64,000 bases of DNA, taken from positions 4,842,501 through 4,906,500 of the forward strand of contig NZ_CP044543.1 in NCBI RefSeq assembly GCF_008932115.1, read 5' to 3'. This document shows, piece after piece, positions 28,945 through 37,496 of this stretch (positions are counted from its first letter, which is position 1; each line of letters begins with the position of its first letter). Source of the DNA: Bradyrhizobium betae. Lineage in GTDB: Bacteria; Pseudomonadota; Alphaproteobacteria; Rhizobiales; Xanthobacteraceae. The notes below the pieces were generated by a model. It was not told the origin of the DNA. It was given only the letters and a program-made list of their open reading frames with translations, and searched no databases. A program made the translations under genes and the position numbers.

Positions 28945-29232
28945 ATGCACGCAGCGTGGAAACTCTTCTGCCTGTCGGCAGTCATCCTTGCGGCGGCGCT
29001 CGGCCTTGCTCATCTGCTCGTGCCCGATGTCGTCCCGGTCGCATTTGCCGAGGAGCCGCAGGCGGCATGGGCGGTTCTGACGGCTTTCATGCTCCGCGCC
29101 ATCGAGATGATCGCGGCCGCGGTCGCGATCGTCTCGCTTGCAGCTCTCGCCGGCAGACCGATCTACCTTGCCTGGTCGCGCGTCAGTCGTGATACGCGGG
29201 CACGTCGATGCCGGAAGCCGCATAGATCCTGA
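28945..29232 (+). CDS. Small membrane protein, probably microaerobically induced
   Basis: A 95-residue protein with two membrane helices (WKLFCLSAVILAAALGLAHL and IEMIAAAVAIVSLAALAG) and a basic Arg-rich tail. No family is recognised. The ATG follows GGGAGAG. A perfect FixK/FNR box lies upstream at 28868, so the gene is expected to be on at low oxygen. Its last 50 bases overlap the end of the converging Fis-type gene. Confidence 0.65.
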   Translation: MHAAWKLFCLSAVILAAALGLAHLLVPDVVPVAFAEEPQAAWAVLTAFMLRAIEMIAAAVAIVSLAALAGRPIYLAWSRVSRDTRARRCRKPHRS

Positions 29233-29437
29233 TCTTGTTGCGCAGCGTGCGTACCGACAGGCCGAGCACGCGCGATGCACGGGTGCGGTTGCCGTCGCAG
29301 CGCGCCAGCGTCTGGAGCACGAGTTCGCGCTCGACCTCGTCGACGGTGGCGCCGATCAGCAACGGAACGATCTGGTTGGGGCTAAGGAATTGCGCGCCCG
29401 GCCCGGACGCAGCGACATGAACAGTGGTCATCATCAT
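29183..29437 (-). CDS. Fis-type helix-turn-helix DNA-binding protein
   Basis: An 84-residue protein consisting of little more than the Fis/NtrC-type C-terminal domain. The sequence VERELVLQTLARCDGNRTRA then SRVLGLSVRTLRNKIRIY is the classic Fis HTH, as at the end of NtrC, ActR and FlbD. There is no receiver or AAA+ domain, so it would act as a stand-alone DNA binder. A perfect CtrA site lies 89 bases upstream of its start. The resemblance to FlbD hints at a role in cell cycle or motility control, but that is inference. Confidence 0.75.
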   Translation of the reverse strand: MMMTTVHVAASGPGAQFLSPNQIVPLLIGATVDEVERELVLQTLARCDGNRTRASRVLGLSVRTLRNKIRIYAASGIDVPAYHD

Positions 29438-29525
29438 ACTCCCCGATCAACGCCCGCTTCCATCTTTGGAAGCGGATCGAGAACAAACGACCCCCAAGCC
29501 GTAGATCTACGGTGGGCGGGTTTGG

Positions 29526-29540
29526 TTAACGAAAGGTTAA
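29526..29540. promoter_or_regulatory. Perfect CtrA box upstream of the Fis-type gene
   Basis: TTAA-CGAAAGG-TTAA, the full CtrA consensus TTAA-N7-TTAA. It lies 89 bases upstream of the Fis-type gene (minus strand). CtrA is the cell-cycle master regulator of alphaproteobacteria. The site is seen; control is inferred. Confidence 0.65.
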
Positions 29541-29650
29541 TTGCGGGCCATCGCACAAGATGACCCCGGGATTGCCGCGAAGGCGCCGCGATTGGCACGA
29601 GATGCATGGCGATGCGGGCCGATCTCGTCCCGCAAATTCGCCGGCGCGCG

Positions 29651-30418
29651 TCACACCGTCCGGTAGCCGCCATCGACCATCAGGATCGTGCCCGTGACAT
29701 AGGCCGACTGGTCCGAGGCCAGGAAGATCGCGGGGCCGACGATGTCCTCGGGCTTGCCGGTGCGCGCCAGCGGGGTGTGATCGACGAAGGCTTGCACCAG
29801 CGCGGGATTGGTCGCGCGCACATTGGCGTTGATGTTCGTCTCGATGAAGCCGGGCCCGATCGCGTTGACGCGTACGCCGTCCTTGCCGAGCTCGGCCGCG
29901 AGCGCCTTGGTGAAGCCGAGCACGCCGTGCTTCGAGGTCGTATACGCCGCCGAGCTCGGCGTGCGCAGATGCACGAAGGACTGGATCGAGCCGATATTGA
30001 CGATGCGGCCCTTGGCTGCGCGCAAGGGGGCAAGGAATGCCTGCGTCACGTTGAAGACGCCGTTGAGGTTGAGCGAGATGATGTCGTTCCAGTCCTTTGC
30101 CACCGTCTCGGTCTCGGCGGTGAAGGCGTTGCGGCGGGTGATGCCGGCATTGTTGACGAGGATCGAGACCTGCCCGACCTTGTCGGCGACCTGCTTGGCC
30201 AGTCCGAAGCAATCCTCGCGCCTGGTCACGTCGAGTGCAAAGCTCTCGGCCTTGCCGCCGGCCTGGCGGATCTCTTGCGCTGCCTGCGCAACCGTGTCGG
30301 CGTTGACGTCGAGCAGGACCACCTTCGCGCCCTCGCGGGCGTAACCGGCAGCGATCGCCCGGCCGATGCCGGAACCGGCGCCCGTGATGACGGCGATATG
30401 GTTTTGGAGGAGAGGCAT
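29651..30418 (-). CDS. SDR family NAD(P)-dependent oxidoreductase
   Basis: A 255-residue classical short-chain dehydrogenase. The cofactor motif is AVITGAGSGIGRAIAAGYA near residue 9, NNAG follows, and the catalytic Ser-Tyr-Lys lies in NIGSIQSF and AAYTTSKHGVLGFTKAL. LLDVNADT after the second strand (Asp) favours NAD over NADP. These enzymes oxidise alcohols or reduce ketones on sugars, steroids or acyl chains; the substrate cannot be told. The start at MPLLQNHIAVITG is normal. Confidence 0.88.
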   Translation of the reverse strand: MPLLQNHIAVITGAGSGIGRAIAAGYAREGAKVVLLDVNADTVAQAAQEIRQAGGKAESFALDVTRREDCFGLAKQVADKVGQVSILVNNAGITRRNAFTAETETVAKDWNDIISLNLNGVFNVTQAFLAPLRAAKGRIVNIGSIQSFVHLRTPSSAAYTTSKHGVLGFTKALAAELGKDGVRVNAIGPGFIETNINANVRATNPALVQAFVDHTPLARTGKPEDIVGPAIFLASDQSAYVTGTILMVDGGYRTV

Positions 30419-30696
30419 TGCGTTTCCCTGTCTATTTGTTTTTGAATGTTGCCGACGAGACTAGTTGAAAACCGAAGCGACGAAAACGTCGCGCGGCGCT
30501 CGCGCCTCATGCAATCGCGGCGGGCGACGACGGGTGCATGTGGCAAAGATGCCACGACGCGGCAGGAAAGTTGCCGGTTCGTGCCTGTCCGATTCGCCGT
30601 CGCATATGTCCAAGAAGTCCGGAGCCGTTGGCCTCACATCTTGTCCCAGACACATGGGCCGCGGCGATTCCGCGCGCCGACCGGGACATCGGGCGC

Positions 30697-32261
30697 ATGA
30701 AGAAAGTGACATGCGGAAGTGCGGCGCTGATCGCGTTCGCGGTGACGGCGCCTGCCCTGGCGGCGGATATCGGGCTGCGCCCGCCACCAAGGCCCCGTTG
30801 ACGGCCGCATCCCCCTGGAGTGGGTTCTATGCAGGTCTGGGGCTTGGCTCCCGCGCCACGCGCACAGATGCCGTGACCAGCTCGGAGACGATTGGCGGCA
30901 TCCCGCAAAATTTGGCGGACGGACGGCCGACCGGCGCGTCGTTCGACGGGCTGGGCTTTCGTGCCAGCTCGTTTGTCGGATTCAACTGGCAGTTTGCCCC
31001 GCAGTGGGTCGCAGGCCTCGAAGGCGATATCGGCTTTGTCGATCAATCCACCAAGCGCCAATCGCAGGCCTTCTCGCCGGGCTTTACCGCGTTTCCGTTG
31101 CCACGCGACAGCCTGACCGTGAAGACCGATTGGGACGCCAGCTTGCGTGGACGCCTCGGCTTCCTGCTCACACCCGCCACGCTGGCCTACGCGACCGGCG
31201 GCATCGCCTGGCAGCGGAGCGGGATCAATTCCGTCTGCGTCGACAACGGCTGTCAGAGCGTTGGTTATTCGCCCGCCGTGATCTCGGTTTCCCGGACCCG
31301 GGCCGGATGGACCATCGGCGGCGGCATCGAGACCTCTCTTGGGGGCAACTGGTTCGCGCGCGCCGAATATCGCTATGCCGATTTTGGCGCCGCCCCGTTC
31401 ACCATTTCCCGGACGGCCCTTATCAACCCGGCGTTCAGTCCGACCACGGACAATTTCGATCTCAGGATGCAGACGCATACTGCCTCGTTCGGCGTGGGCT
31501 ACAAGTTTGGCGATCCGGTCGTGGCCGGAGCGGCGGCGGCGGCGGTGGTCAAGGCAGTTCCGATCGCGATGTCGTGGACCGGCCCGTATCTCGGTCTTGG
31601 CCTCGGCGCCCGGGCGCTGCAGGCGAGTGTGGCGGCGAAATCGGAAATATTTGGCGGGGCCCCGTTACGTATTGCCGAGCAGGCCCAGCCGTTCAACGGC
31701 ACTGCATTCCGCGCCAACCCCTATGCCGGCATCAACTGGCAATTCGCTCCCAAATGGGTCGCCGGTATCGAGGGCGATGTCGGCTTTGCTGACCGGACCG
31801 CTACGCTTGATGGATATCCGGTGTCGCCCGCCTTCGGCACTTTCCAGACGACTACCGATTCTCTCGTGCTGAAGACGACGTGGGACGCGGGCCTTCGCGC
31901 ACGTCTCGGTTTCCTGGTTACACCGGCGACACTTCTGTTCTTAAGTGGCGGCGCTGCGTGGCAGCATGACGAGGTGATTTCGACCTGCGGGAGCGAACCC
32001 TGCCGGAGAAGGTTCAGCCCCTCGCCGCCGGTGATCGCGAACGCCGCGACGAAGCCCGGCTGCACCATCGGCGGCGGCCTGGAGACGGCGCTCGGCCATC
32101 ACTGGCTGGCTCGCGCCGAATACCGCTTCGCCGATTTCGGCACGTCGACCCTTAGTATCAGCCGAACGGGGACCTTCGCAACGAGCAACACTATCGACAC
32201 GTTCGACGTCACGCTGCGCACCCACGTCGCGACTTTCGGCCTCGCGTATCTGTTCAACTGA
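30697..32261 (+). pseudogene. Double-barrel outer-membrane protein gene with an early frameshift
   Basis: The signal peptide MKKVTCGSAALIAFAVTAPA starts at 30697, but that frame stops at 30801 after RPPPRPR. The barrel sequence, starting with TKAPLTAASPWSGFYAGLGL, continues in another frame from 30786 to 32261. One missing base near 30785 explains it. The restored protein has about 521 residues: two copies of an Omp31-type eight-strand barrel domain in tandem (WSGFYAGLGLG at the first, WTGPYLGLGLG at the second), each ending with a typical FGVGYKFG or FGLAYLF strand. The paralogue at 35769 is intact and has the same two-domain build, which supports the reconstruction. Confidence 0.8.
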
Positions 32262-32361
32262 CCGGTGTCGGATCGGGCCGCCTGTCCGGCCGGTGCGCGG
32301 CGACGGCGATGTGGCTTGCGAGCAATTTCCTCCCGGATTCGTTTCTAAGTTTCATGAAAGG

Positions 32362-32376
32362 CTAACTCGAAATTAA
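32362..32376. promoter_or_regulatory. Imperfect CtrA-like box
   Basis: CTAA-CTCGAAA-TTAA, one mismatch from TTAA-N7-TTAA, 56 bases before the J-domain-like gene. It is weaker evidence than the perfect copy at 29526. Confidence 0.3.
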
Positions 32377-32431
32377 GGGGTCGGAAACGGCCGCCTTGGC
32401 ATACTGATCCTGGTTGCTAAACGTTGCGCGC

Positions 32432-32917
32432 ATGATGGAACGGCTTGAATCCTGGAAACTGGCGCTCGAGCGGCTGCGGTCGGCGCAATCGGTCGATTGG
32501 GCCGAGGCGGGCCGGCTCGTGGCCGAGATCGTGCGGATGAGTCCGGATGCCACGCTGCGGCAGGCGGCCGAGCAGGCGCTTCCGGTGCTGCGCCAGGCCG
32601 TCGACAATGACGATCACAGCGTCACGATGGCGGCCCAGCGCCGCGTCGGCGTGGTGCTCGAGGTCGTCCATGGTCTCACCGCGCCGCGTTTCGGCCGCCG
32701 CAACGCCACGCCGAAGAAACTGTCCAGCGAGGATCGCGCCCGCAGGATGCTCGGCCTGCCGCTCGCCGTGCAGCTCACCTGCGAGGACATCAACCAGGCC
32801 TATCGGCGCGCCGCCAAGAGCACGCATCCCGACCATGGCGGCGACGCGCAGGCCTTCATCGACCTCGCCGCCGCACGGGATATTCTCATCCACCCGGGCG
32901 CCTACAAGGAGGCGTGA
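32432..32917 (+). CDS. J-domain-like hypothetical protein
   Basis: A 161-residue protein. The N-terminal part is a helical region (about 1-90) with the motif RLVAEIVRMSPDATLRQAAEQ. The C-terminal part carries a DnaJ-like block: LTCEDINQAYRRAAKSTHPD with the HPD tripeptide of J domains, then GGDAQAFIDLAAARDIL. It may stimulate an Hsp70, but it lacks the Gly/Phe and zinc regions of true DnaJ. A TTG start at 32414 is also possible. There is no signal peptide. A weak CtrA-like site is upstream. Confidence 0.65.
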   Translation: MMERLESWKLALERLRSAQSVDWAEAGRLVAEIVRMSPDATLRQAAEQALPVLRQAVDNDDHSVTMAAQRRVGVVLEVVHGLTAPRFGRRNATPKKLSSEDRARRMLGLPLAVQLTCEDINQAYRRAAKSTHPDHGGDAQAFIDLAAARDILIHPGAYKEA

Positions 32918-32923
32918 GCGCAC

Positions 32924-33562
32924 TCAGCTCTTGCTGACGCAGCTCGGATAGGGTGCGGCTTCTCCCGTCACGATCGGGCAGAGATCAATCGGGCTGAGCT
33001 CACGCAGGCGCATCTGCCAGTGTTCGTCATTGACGGGCGGCTCGTCAGTCTCGGGACCGCGTTCCGCCCACTGGATGGTGTAGTAGTCGGTCGCGCCCTT
33101 CAGCGTGATCAGCAGCGCGGTCTCGCTGTGCCGGGTCGGGCCGCTGTCGACGCGGCCGCAGCCGATCACGGCGCCAAAGCCCGCGAAGCGGCCGAACTTC
33201 AGGACACCGAAAGGCCTTGCCGCAAAGCTGTCGGGGCAGGCCGATTTGAAGCCGCCGGCAATCGAGGCTGCGAATGTCTCGGGCGATGCGCCCGGCGTCA
33301 GCGTCATGCCCTTCTCGCCGATGACCGTGATCATCTGGGTCCAGCGCTCGGGCGTCTCGCCCTTCAGCACGGCCTCGCGGATGTAGTGACCGCCTTTGGT
33401 GTTCTCGAACACCGCGACGAAGTCTGACGGCATCGAAAAGCTGACGAGCTGGCCGAAGATCGGCGAGATCACGCGGAACGACTCCGGGGCCTGCGCTTGC
33501 GCCGTGAAGACGAGGGCGAGCGATACACCGAGGATAGAAGCCGTCGTGGTGAGCTTGCGCAT
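32924..33562 (-). CDS. Secreted hypothetical protein
   Basis: A 212-residue protein with a signal peptide (MRKLTTTASILGVSLALVF, cleaved near AQAQA). The mature part has four Cys (SACPDS, VIGCGRV, IDLCPI, PSCVSK) that could form two disulfides, and a mixed alpha/beta composition. No named domain is recognised; similar proteins occur in Bradyrhizobium. It is likely periplasmic. It ends 6 bases from the stop of the J-domain-like gene, in convergent orientation. Confidence 0.65.
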   Translation of the reverse strand: MRKLTTTASILGVSLALVFTAQAQAPESFRVISPIFGQLVSFSMPSDFVAVFENTKGGHYIREAVLKGETPERWTQMITVIGEKGMTLTPGASPETFAASIAGGFKSACPDSFAARPFGVLKFGRFAGFGAVIGCGRVDSGPTRHSETALLITLKGATDYYTIQWAERGPETDEPPVNDEHWQMRLRELSPIDLCPIVTGEAAPYPSCVSKS

Positions 33563-33745
33563 CGATTGATCCCGCGGGAAGTGGATGGAAACGCAACCGG
33601 GCGAGGATGCTAGCGGCGCAGCCTTGTCCGGCCCTTGTCGCGCGCCGCTTCCAGGCCGCGTGCTCCGGACAAGATGTGAGTAGTTCCGCAATCCGGGCAG
33701 GTTCAAACGGCGTGCGAACAACCAGCGCTACGTCCACAAAAGAAA

Positions 33746-33773
33746 AGGGCGGCCCGCTCGCGCCGGCCGCCCT
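33746..33773 (-). terminator. Rho-independent terminator of the 33799 gene
   Basis: A 9-bp stem AGGGCGGCC / GGCCGCCCT; on the minus strand it is followed by TTTCTTTTG. It lies 26 bases past the stop codon of the small secreted protein gene. Confidence 0.7.
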
Positions 33774-33798
33774 CGAAACCCGATCCGTCGTGTGACGC

Positions 33799-34059
33799 TT
33801 AGAGCGTGCAGCGGCGCTCCGCGCGCAGTTTGATCTGGAGGTCGGACGCGGCCGTGAAGGTCGGCAGCGGCTTGCTGACGATCTTGTAGGTCGATGCGCC
33901 CCACTGGAACGGCTTGTACTTCAGGTCCTCGTTCCAGACCTGGCAGATGCCGGTGTTGTCCCAGCGGATCACGTAATAGCCGACCTTGGCGGAGGCGGGC
34001 ACGGCAAACACGGTGGTGGCGATGCCGGCAACGGCACAAAGGGCGAGAACGCGACGCAT
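33799..34059 (-). CDS. Small secreted hypothetical protein
   Basis: An 86-residue protein with a signal peptide (MRRVLALCAVAGIATTVFA, cleaved near ASAKV). The mature part of about 60 residues has VIRWDNTGICQVWNEDLKYK and ends with RRCTL, leaving one possible disulfide. AGGAGA lies 6 bases upstream of the ATG at 34059. An own terminator follows. I have seen this family in Bradyrhizobium, with no known function. Confidence 0.7.
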   Translation of the reverse strand: MRRVLALCAVAGIATTVFAVPASAKVGYYVIRWDNTGICQVWNEDLKYKPFQWGASTYKIVSKPLPTFTAASDLQIKLRAERRCTL

Positions 34060-34170
34060 GAAATATCTCCTGATGGGAACGTGACCGCAAACTGGTGCGG
34101 CAAAATGGTGCCTCTGGCAAGCCGGGCGACGGTCGATCACGGATATGTCAGACGACGTCCTCCTTGCGGA

Positions 34171-34557
34171 TCATGCCTTGGCGAGCGAGGCGACTGCCTC
34201 GATCTCGATCAGCATCTTCGGATCTGGCAGCGCGTGCACCACGCAGGTGGTGCGTGCGGGGTAGGGCGGCGGGCCGAAGGCGCCGGCATAGAGCGCGTTC
34301 ATGGCGGCGACGTCGGAGGCGCGGGTGAGCAGCACGTTGACCTTGGCGAGATCGCGCATTGTCGCGCCGGCCTCGTCCAGCACCCGCCGGATGTTGACGG
34401 CAACATTGGCGAACTGCGCCTCGAAGCCGTCGGGCAGCGCGCCATTGGCGTCGAAGCCGGGAATGCCGGAGACGAACAGGAGATCGCCGACGCGCGTGGC
34501 AAAGGACAGCGGCGGCGCCTTGACGTGCGGCGGGGGCGCGAAATGCTGGATCGGCAT
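34171..34557 (-). CDS. RidA family (YjgF/YER057c/UK114) protein
   Basis: A 128-residue trimeric RidA-type protein. RidA proteins hydrolyse reactive enamine/imine intermediates made by PLP enzymes. The key arginine of the active site is in YPARTTCVVHALPD, and the conserved Glu is in IEIEAVASL. It also has the family block FVSGIPGFDANG near residue 28. It is one of the divergent Rid subgroups rather than RidA itself, so the exact substrate range is open. It has no signal peptide. Confidence 0.85.
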   Translation of the reverse strand: MPIQHFAPPPHVKAPPLSFATRVGDLLFVSGIPGFDANGALPDGFEAQFANVAVNIRRVLDEAGATMRDLAKVNVLLTRASDVAAMNALYAGAFGPPPYPARTTCVVHALPDPKMLIEIEAVASLAKA

Positions 34558-34777
34558 GGGGTCACCTCGGACGGGATTGAGTGTCATAGCGTAGCGACAG
34601 GCCGGGCCTGCTCCAACAGGAAACGCGAAAACAACCCCATGCACAGTAGGGACCGGACCGGAATCATTGAGCTATTTCAAAATTCGGGAAGGGCGAATTT
34701 TTTGCTTGCTCCGTCGGGCAAAACAGGAGCAGGATGGCATGGTGGGGATGCGTGTCGTGTCGCGCCAAACTCCGCTG

Positions 34778-34877
34778 TCATGCCACGGCTAGACCGGGGC
34801 ATCCAGTACGCCGCAGCCTCCCCGCATCGCACTGCCGTCTCGGAGTACTGGATCACCCGGTTGAACCGGGCGATGAC
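34778..34877. repeat. Palindromic intergenic repeat, family B
   Basis: A 100-base copy beginning GTCATGCCACGGCTAGACC and ending GAACCGGGCGATGAC, with central ATCCAGTACGCC / GGAGTACTGGAT. It lies in the 440-base gene-free gap between the RidA gene and the gene at 35002, in which I see nothing else except a CCGTCGGGCAAAACA motif near 34711 shared with 10650. Confidence 0.75.
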
Positions 34878-35001
34878 AGTTGGGGGTGTTGAGACAGGCC
34901 ACGCCTCACGCACATCCCATCATGTTGCCGCCGCGATCCATCGGATAAATTCGCTGCGTCTGATTCGATCCCTCCTTGAAAAATAGCCCCCGGAGACTGC
35001 C

Positions 35002-35436
35002 ATGAAGATCGCTTCCTCCTTACGCGCCGCGCTGGTCGCCATTGCCGCGCTTGCCGGCCTCACGACGTCGGCGCTGGCCGACGGCGGCACCGTGGTGCTG
35101 ACGATCTACAAGGCGGGCTGGATCATCGGCGGGTCCGGCGGCTCCGGCGTGCTGAACTTCCGCGGCCGCTCCTATGCGCTGTCGACCGGCGGGCTCGATT
35201 ACGGCCTCGTCTTCGGCGGTTCCAAAACGGTGCTGCGCGGCCGCGTCTCCAACATCAACCGTCCCTCCGACGTTGCCGGCGTCTACGGCGCCGCCGGTGC
35301 GGGCCTTGCGATCGGCCGCGGCGCCCGCGCCATCGTGCTGACCAACCAGAAGGGCGCGGTGCTGGAGCTCACCGGCACGCAGGTCGGCCTGATGGCGAAT
35401 GCCGATCTGAGCGGACTTGCGATCACGATGCGATAG
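35002..35436 (+). CDS. Secreted glycine-rich hypothetical protein
   Basis: A 144-residue protein with a signal peptide (ends SALADGG). The mature domain is glycine-rich and beta-type: KAGWIIGGSGGSGVLNFRGR, YGLVFGGSKTVLRGRVSNI, and VYGAAGAGLAIGRGARAIVL. It resembles the DUF1134/EipA envelope proteins of Rhizobiales in style, but I do not claim the same family. It probably resides in the periplasm or outer membrane. The ATG is preceded by CCCGGAGAC. Confidence 0.65.
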   Translation: MKIASSLRAALVAIAALAGLTTSALADGGTVVLTIYKAGWIIGGSGGSGVLNFRGRSYALSTGGLDYGLVFGGSKTVLRGRVSNINRPSDVAGVYGAAGAGLAIGRGARAIVLTNQKGAVLELTGTQVGLMANADLSGLAITMR

Positions 35437-35449
35437 GGCACGGCGTGAT

Positions 35450-35620
35450 GCGTAGGGTGAGCAAAGGCGCGTGAGCGCCGTGCCCACCACCGCGCCAGAG
35501 TTTGCAATGCGCCGCTCGCGGCCATCCTTCGAGACGCGCGCAAGAGCGCGCTCCTCAGGATGAGGTCCTGTCATTGCGGTGACAGAAATGGTGGGCACGC
35601 TCCGCTTTGCCCACCCTACA
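35450..35620. repeat. Nested intergenic repeats (family D with family C inside)
   Basis: The outer element has inverted ends GTAGGGTGAGCAAAG and CTTTGCCCACCCTAC, one mismatch apart. Within it, 35515-35573 contains a family C element (CATCCTTCGAGACGCGCG ... CTCCTCAGGATGAG). It fills most of the 330-base gap before the gene at 35769. A related D-type element is at 37371-37490. Confidence 0.65.
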
Positions 35621-35768
35621 ATCTCTACAATCTCTCCATCGGCGTGCCGCCGCGTGACGGGCTTGCAACACTCCCGCGCATTCGGCGCAACGTCGTTCGA
35701 TCGAAGGACGCCAGACGTCACCCAATTGGACTACGGCTTCGGGCAGAAGTTTTGCACCGGGGCCCGAC

Positions 35769-37355
35769 ATGCGACGTTCATCGACCTGCCGACACATGCC
35801 GGGATTGCTTTGCGGCAGTGCGCTGCTGGCCGGGCTGGCGCTCGCCGCACCGGCACAGGCCGCGGACCTCGTGCCGAAGTCCTTCGTGAAGGCGCCGCCG
35901 CTGGTGGCGTCGTCGTGGACGGGATTCTATGCCGGCCTCGGCCTCGGCTTTCGATCGACCAGCGCCGACCTCACCACCACGTCGGTGCTGGAAGACGGCG
36001 TGCCCCGTGACCTGACCGGAGGCGTGTTGACCCAGCCGTTCGACGGCACGGGCTTCCGCGTCAATCCCTATGCCGGTTACAACTGGCAGGTCGCACCCCA
36101 CTGGGTCGTCGGCATTGAAGGCGATGTCGGCTTCGGTGACCAGACCACGGTACTGCCGGGATTTCGCGCCTCGCCGCGGGCCGGCTCGTCCACGTTCGCG
36201 GTCGACAGCCTTTCGGTCAAGACGACATGGGATGCCAGCCTGCGGGGCCGCGCCGGCTATCTGCTGACGCCGGCGACGCTGGTCTATGCGACCGGTGGCC
36301 TTGCCTGGCAGCATTTCGACGTCACCTCGGTCTGCGTCGGCGCAACCTGCAACGATGCCACGCCGACCACGGTCTCGAACTCGGTGACGAAGACCGGCTG
36401 GACGCTGGGGGCCGGCCTCGAGACCGCGCTGTGGGGCAACTGGCTGCTGCGCGGCGAATATCGCTACGCCGATTTCGGCAGCGCGCCGATGGCGATCGCG
36501 CGCACGCAGAGCGGCGCAGGGCCCGCGCTCACGGTCGACAATTTCGACACCAGGCTGCGGACCCACACCGCCAGCGTCGGACTCGCTTACAAATTCGGCG
36601 AGCCTGTCATCGGCGGCCGCTCGCATCCGTTGCAGGCACAGGCCGCGATGCTGCCGTCCTGGATGGGCGCCTATGTCGGCCTTGGTCTCGGTGCGCGCGC
36701 CACGCGCACCGATCTCACCGCAACATCGGAATCGGTTGGAGGCTTCACGGACGATGTCCTCGATCGCCGCGCCAACAACCGCCCGATGGATAACGTCGCG
36801 TTCCGCGCCAGCCCCTATGCCGGCTATCTCTGGCAGCTCGCCTCGCAATGGACAGCGGGCGTCGAGGGCGATTTTGGCTTCGCCGATCGCACCACCACGC
36901 GCGAAGGCTTCACCACCATCTTTCTCGCGGACTCCCAGTCGCCCGGCGAAAGCCTCTCGATCCGCAACCGGTGGGACGCCAGCCTGCGCCTGCGCGGCGG
37001 CTATCTCGTCAATCCGCAGACCATGCTCTACGCCACCGGCGGCGTGGCCTGGCAGAACTTCGAACTGACCTCGACCTGCACCAGCGGCCCCTGCACCGGC
37101 TTCGTCGCGCTGTCGCCGGCGATCATCAGCCAGTCCACCACGAAGACCGGGTGGACGCTCGGTGGCGGCCTCGAGACCGTGCTGTGGGGCAACTGGCTGG
37201 CGCGCGCCGAATTTCGCTATGCGGACTACGGCAAGGCCGGCTTTACAGTGGCGCGGTCGAGCGGAAGGGCTGACCACGATCCATCCGCGAACACGTATGA
37301 CGTCGCAATGCGCGCGCATCTGGCGACGTTCGGGGTGACGTACCGGTTCCAGTGA
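35769..37355 (+). CDS. Double-barrel (tandem Omp31-type) outer-membrane protein
   Basis: A 528-residue protein with a signal peptide (ends APAQAADLVP). Two homologous barrel domains of about 240 residues each follow. The first begins SSWTGFYAGLGLGFRS and ends TASVGLAYKFGEP; the second begins PSWMGAYVGLGLGARA and ends LATFGVTYRFQ. Both share the blocks YAGYNWQVAP/YAGYLWQLAS, WDASLR.R.GYL and RAEFRYADYG. The last residue pattern YRFQ suits outer-membrane insertion. Single-barrel forms are common in Rhizobiales; the two-barrel form is less so. The paralogue at 30697 is the frameshifted sister. Confidence 0.85.
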   Translation: MRRSSTCRHMPGLLCGSALLAGLALAAPAQAADLVPKSFVKAPPLVASSWTGFYAGLGLGFRSTSADLTTTSVLEDGVPRDLTGGVLTQPFDGTGFRVNPYAGYNWQVAPHWVVGIEGDVGFGDQTTVLPGFRASPRAGSSTFAVDSLSVKTTWDASLRGRAGYLLTPATLVYATGGLAWQHFDVTSVCVGATCNDATPTTVSNSVTKTGWTLGAGLETALWGNWLLRGEYRYADFGSAPMAIARTQSGAGPALTVDNFDTRLRTHTASVGLAYKFGEPVIGGRSHPLQAQAAMLPSWMGAYVGLGLGARATRTDLTATSESVGGFTDDVLDRRANNRPMDNVAFRASPYAGYLWQLASQWTAGVEGDFGFADRTTTREGFTTIFLADSQSPGESLSIRNRWDASLRLRGGYLVNPQTMLYATGGVAWQNFELTSTCTSGPCTGFVALSPAIISQSTTKTGWTLGGGLETVLWGNWLARAEFRYADYGKAGFTVARSSGRADHDPSANTYDVAMRAHLATFGVTYRFQ

Positions 37356-37370
37356 GTGCGGCGGGGACGG

Positions 37371-37490
37371 TGCGTAGGGTTGGTTAGCCGTAAGGCGTAA
37401 CCCACCACTGTCTCTATCCGAGGACGCGAAAGAAGTAGGTTACGCCGAGCGGACTGCGCCTCGCGCAGCCGCGGGGCTAACCCACCCCAC
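37371..37490. repeat. Family D intergenic repeat
   Basis: Starts GCGTAGGGTTGGTTAG and ends CTAACCCACCCCAC, an inverted pair; between them are CGTAACCCACC and GGTTACGCC, a second pairing. It separates the barrel protein gene from the converging membrane protein gene. Confidence 0.6.
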
Positions 37491-37496
37491 AATCCG

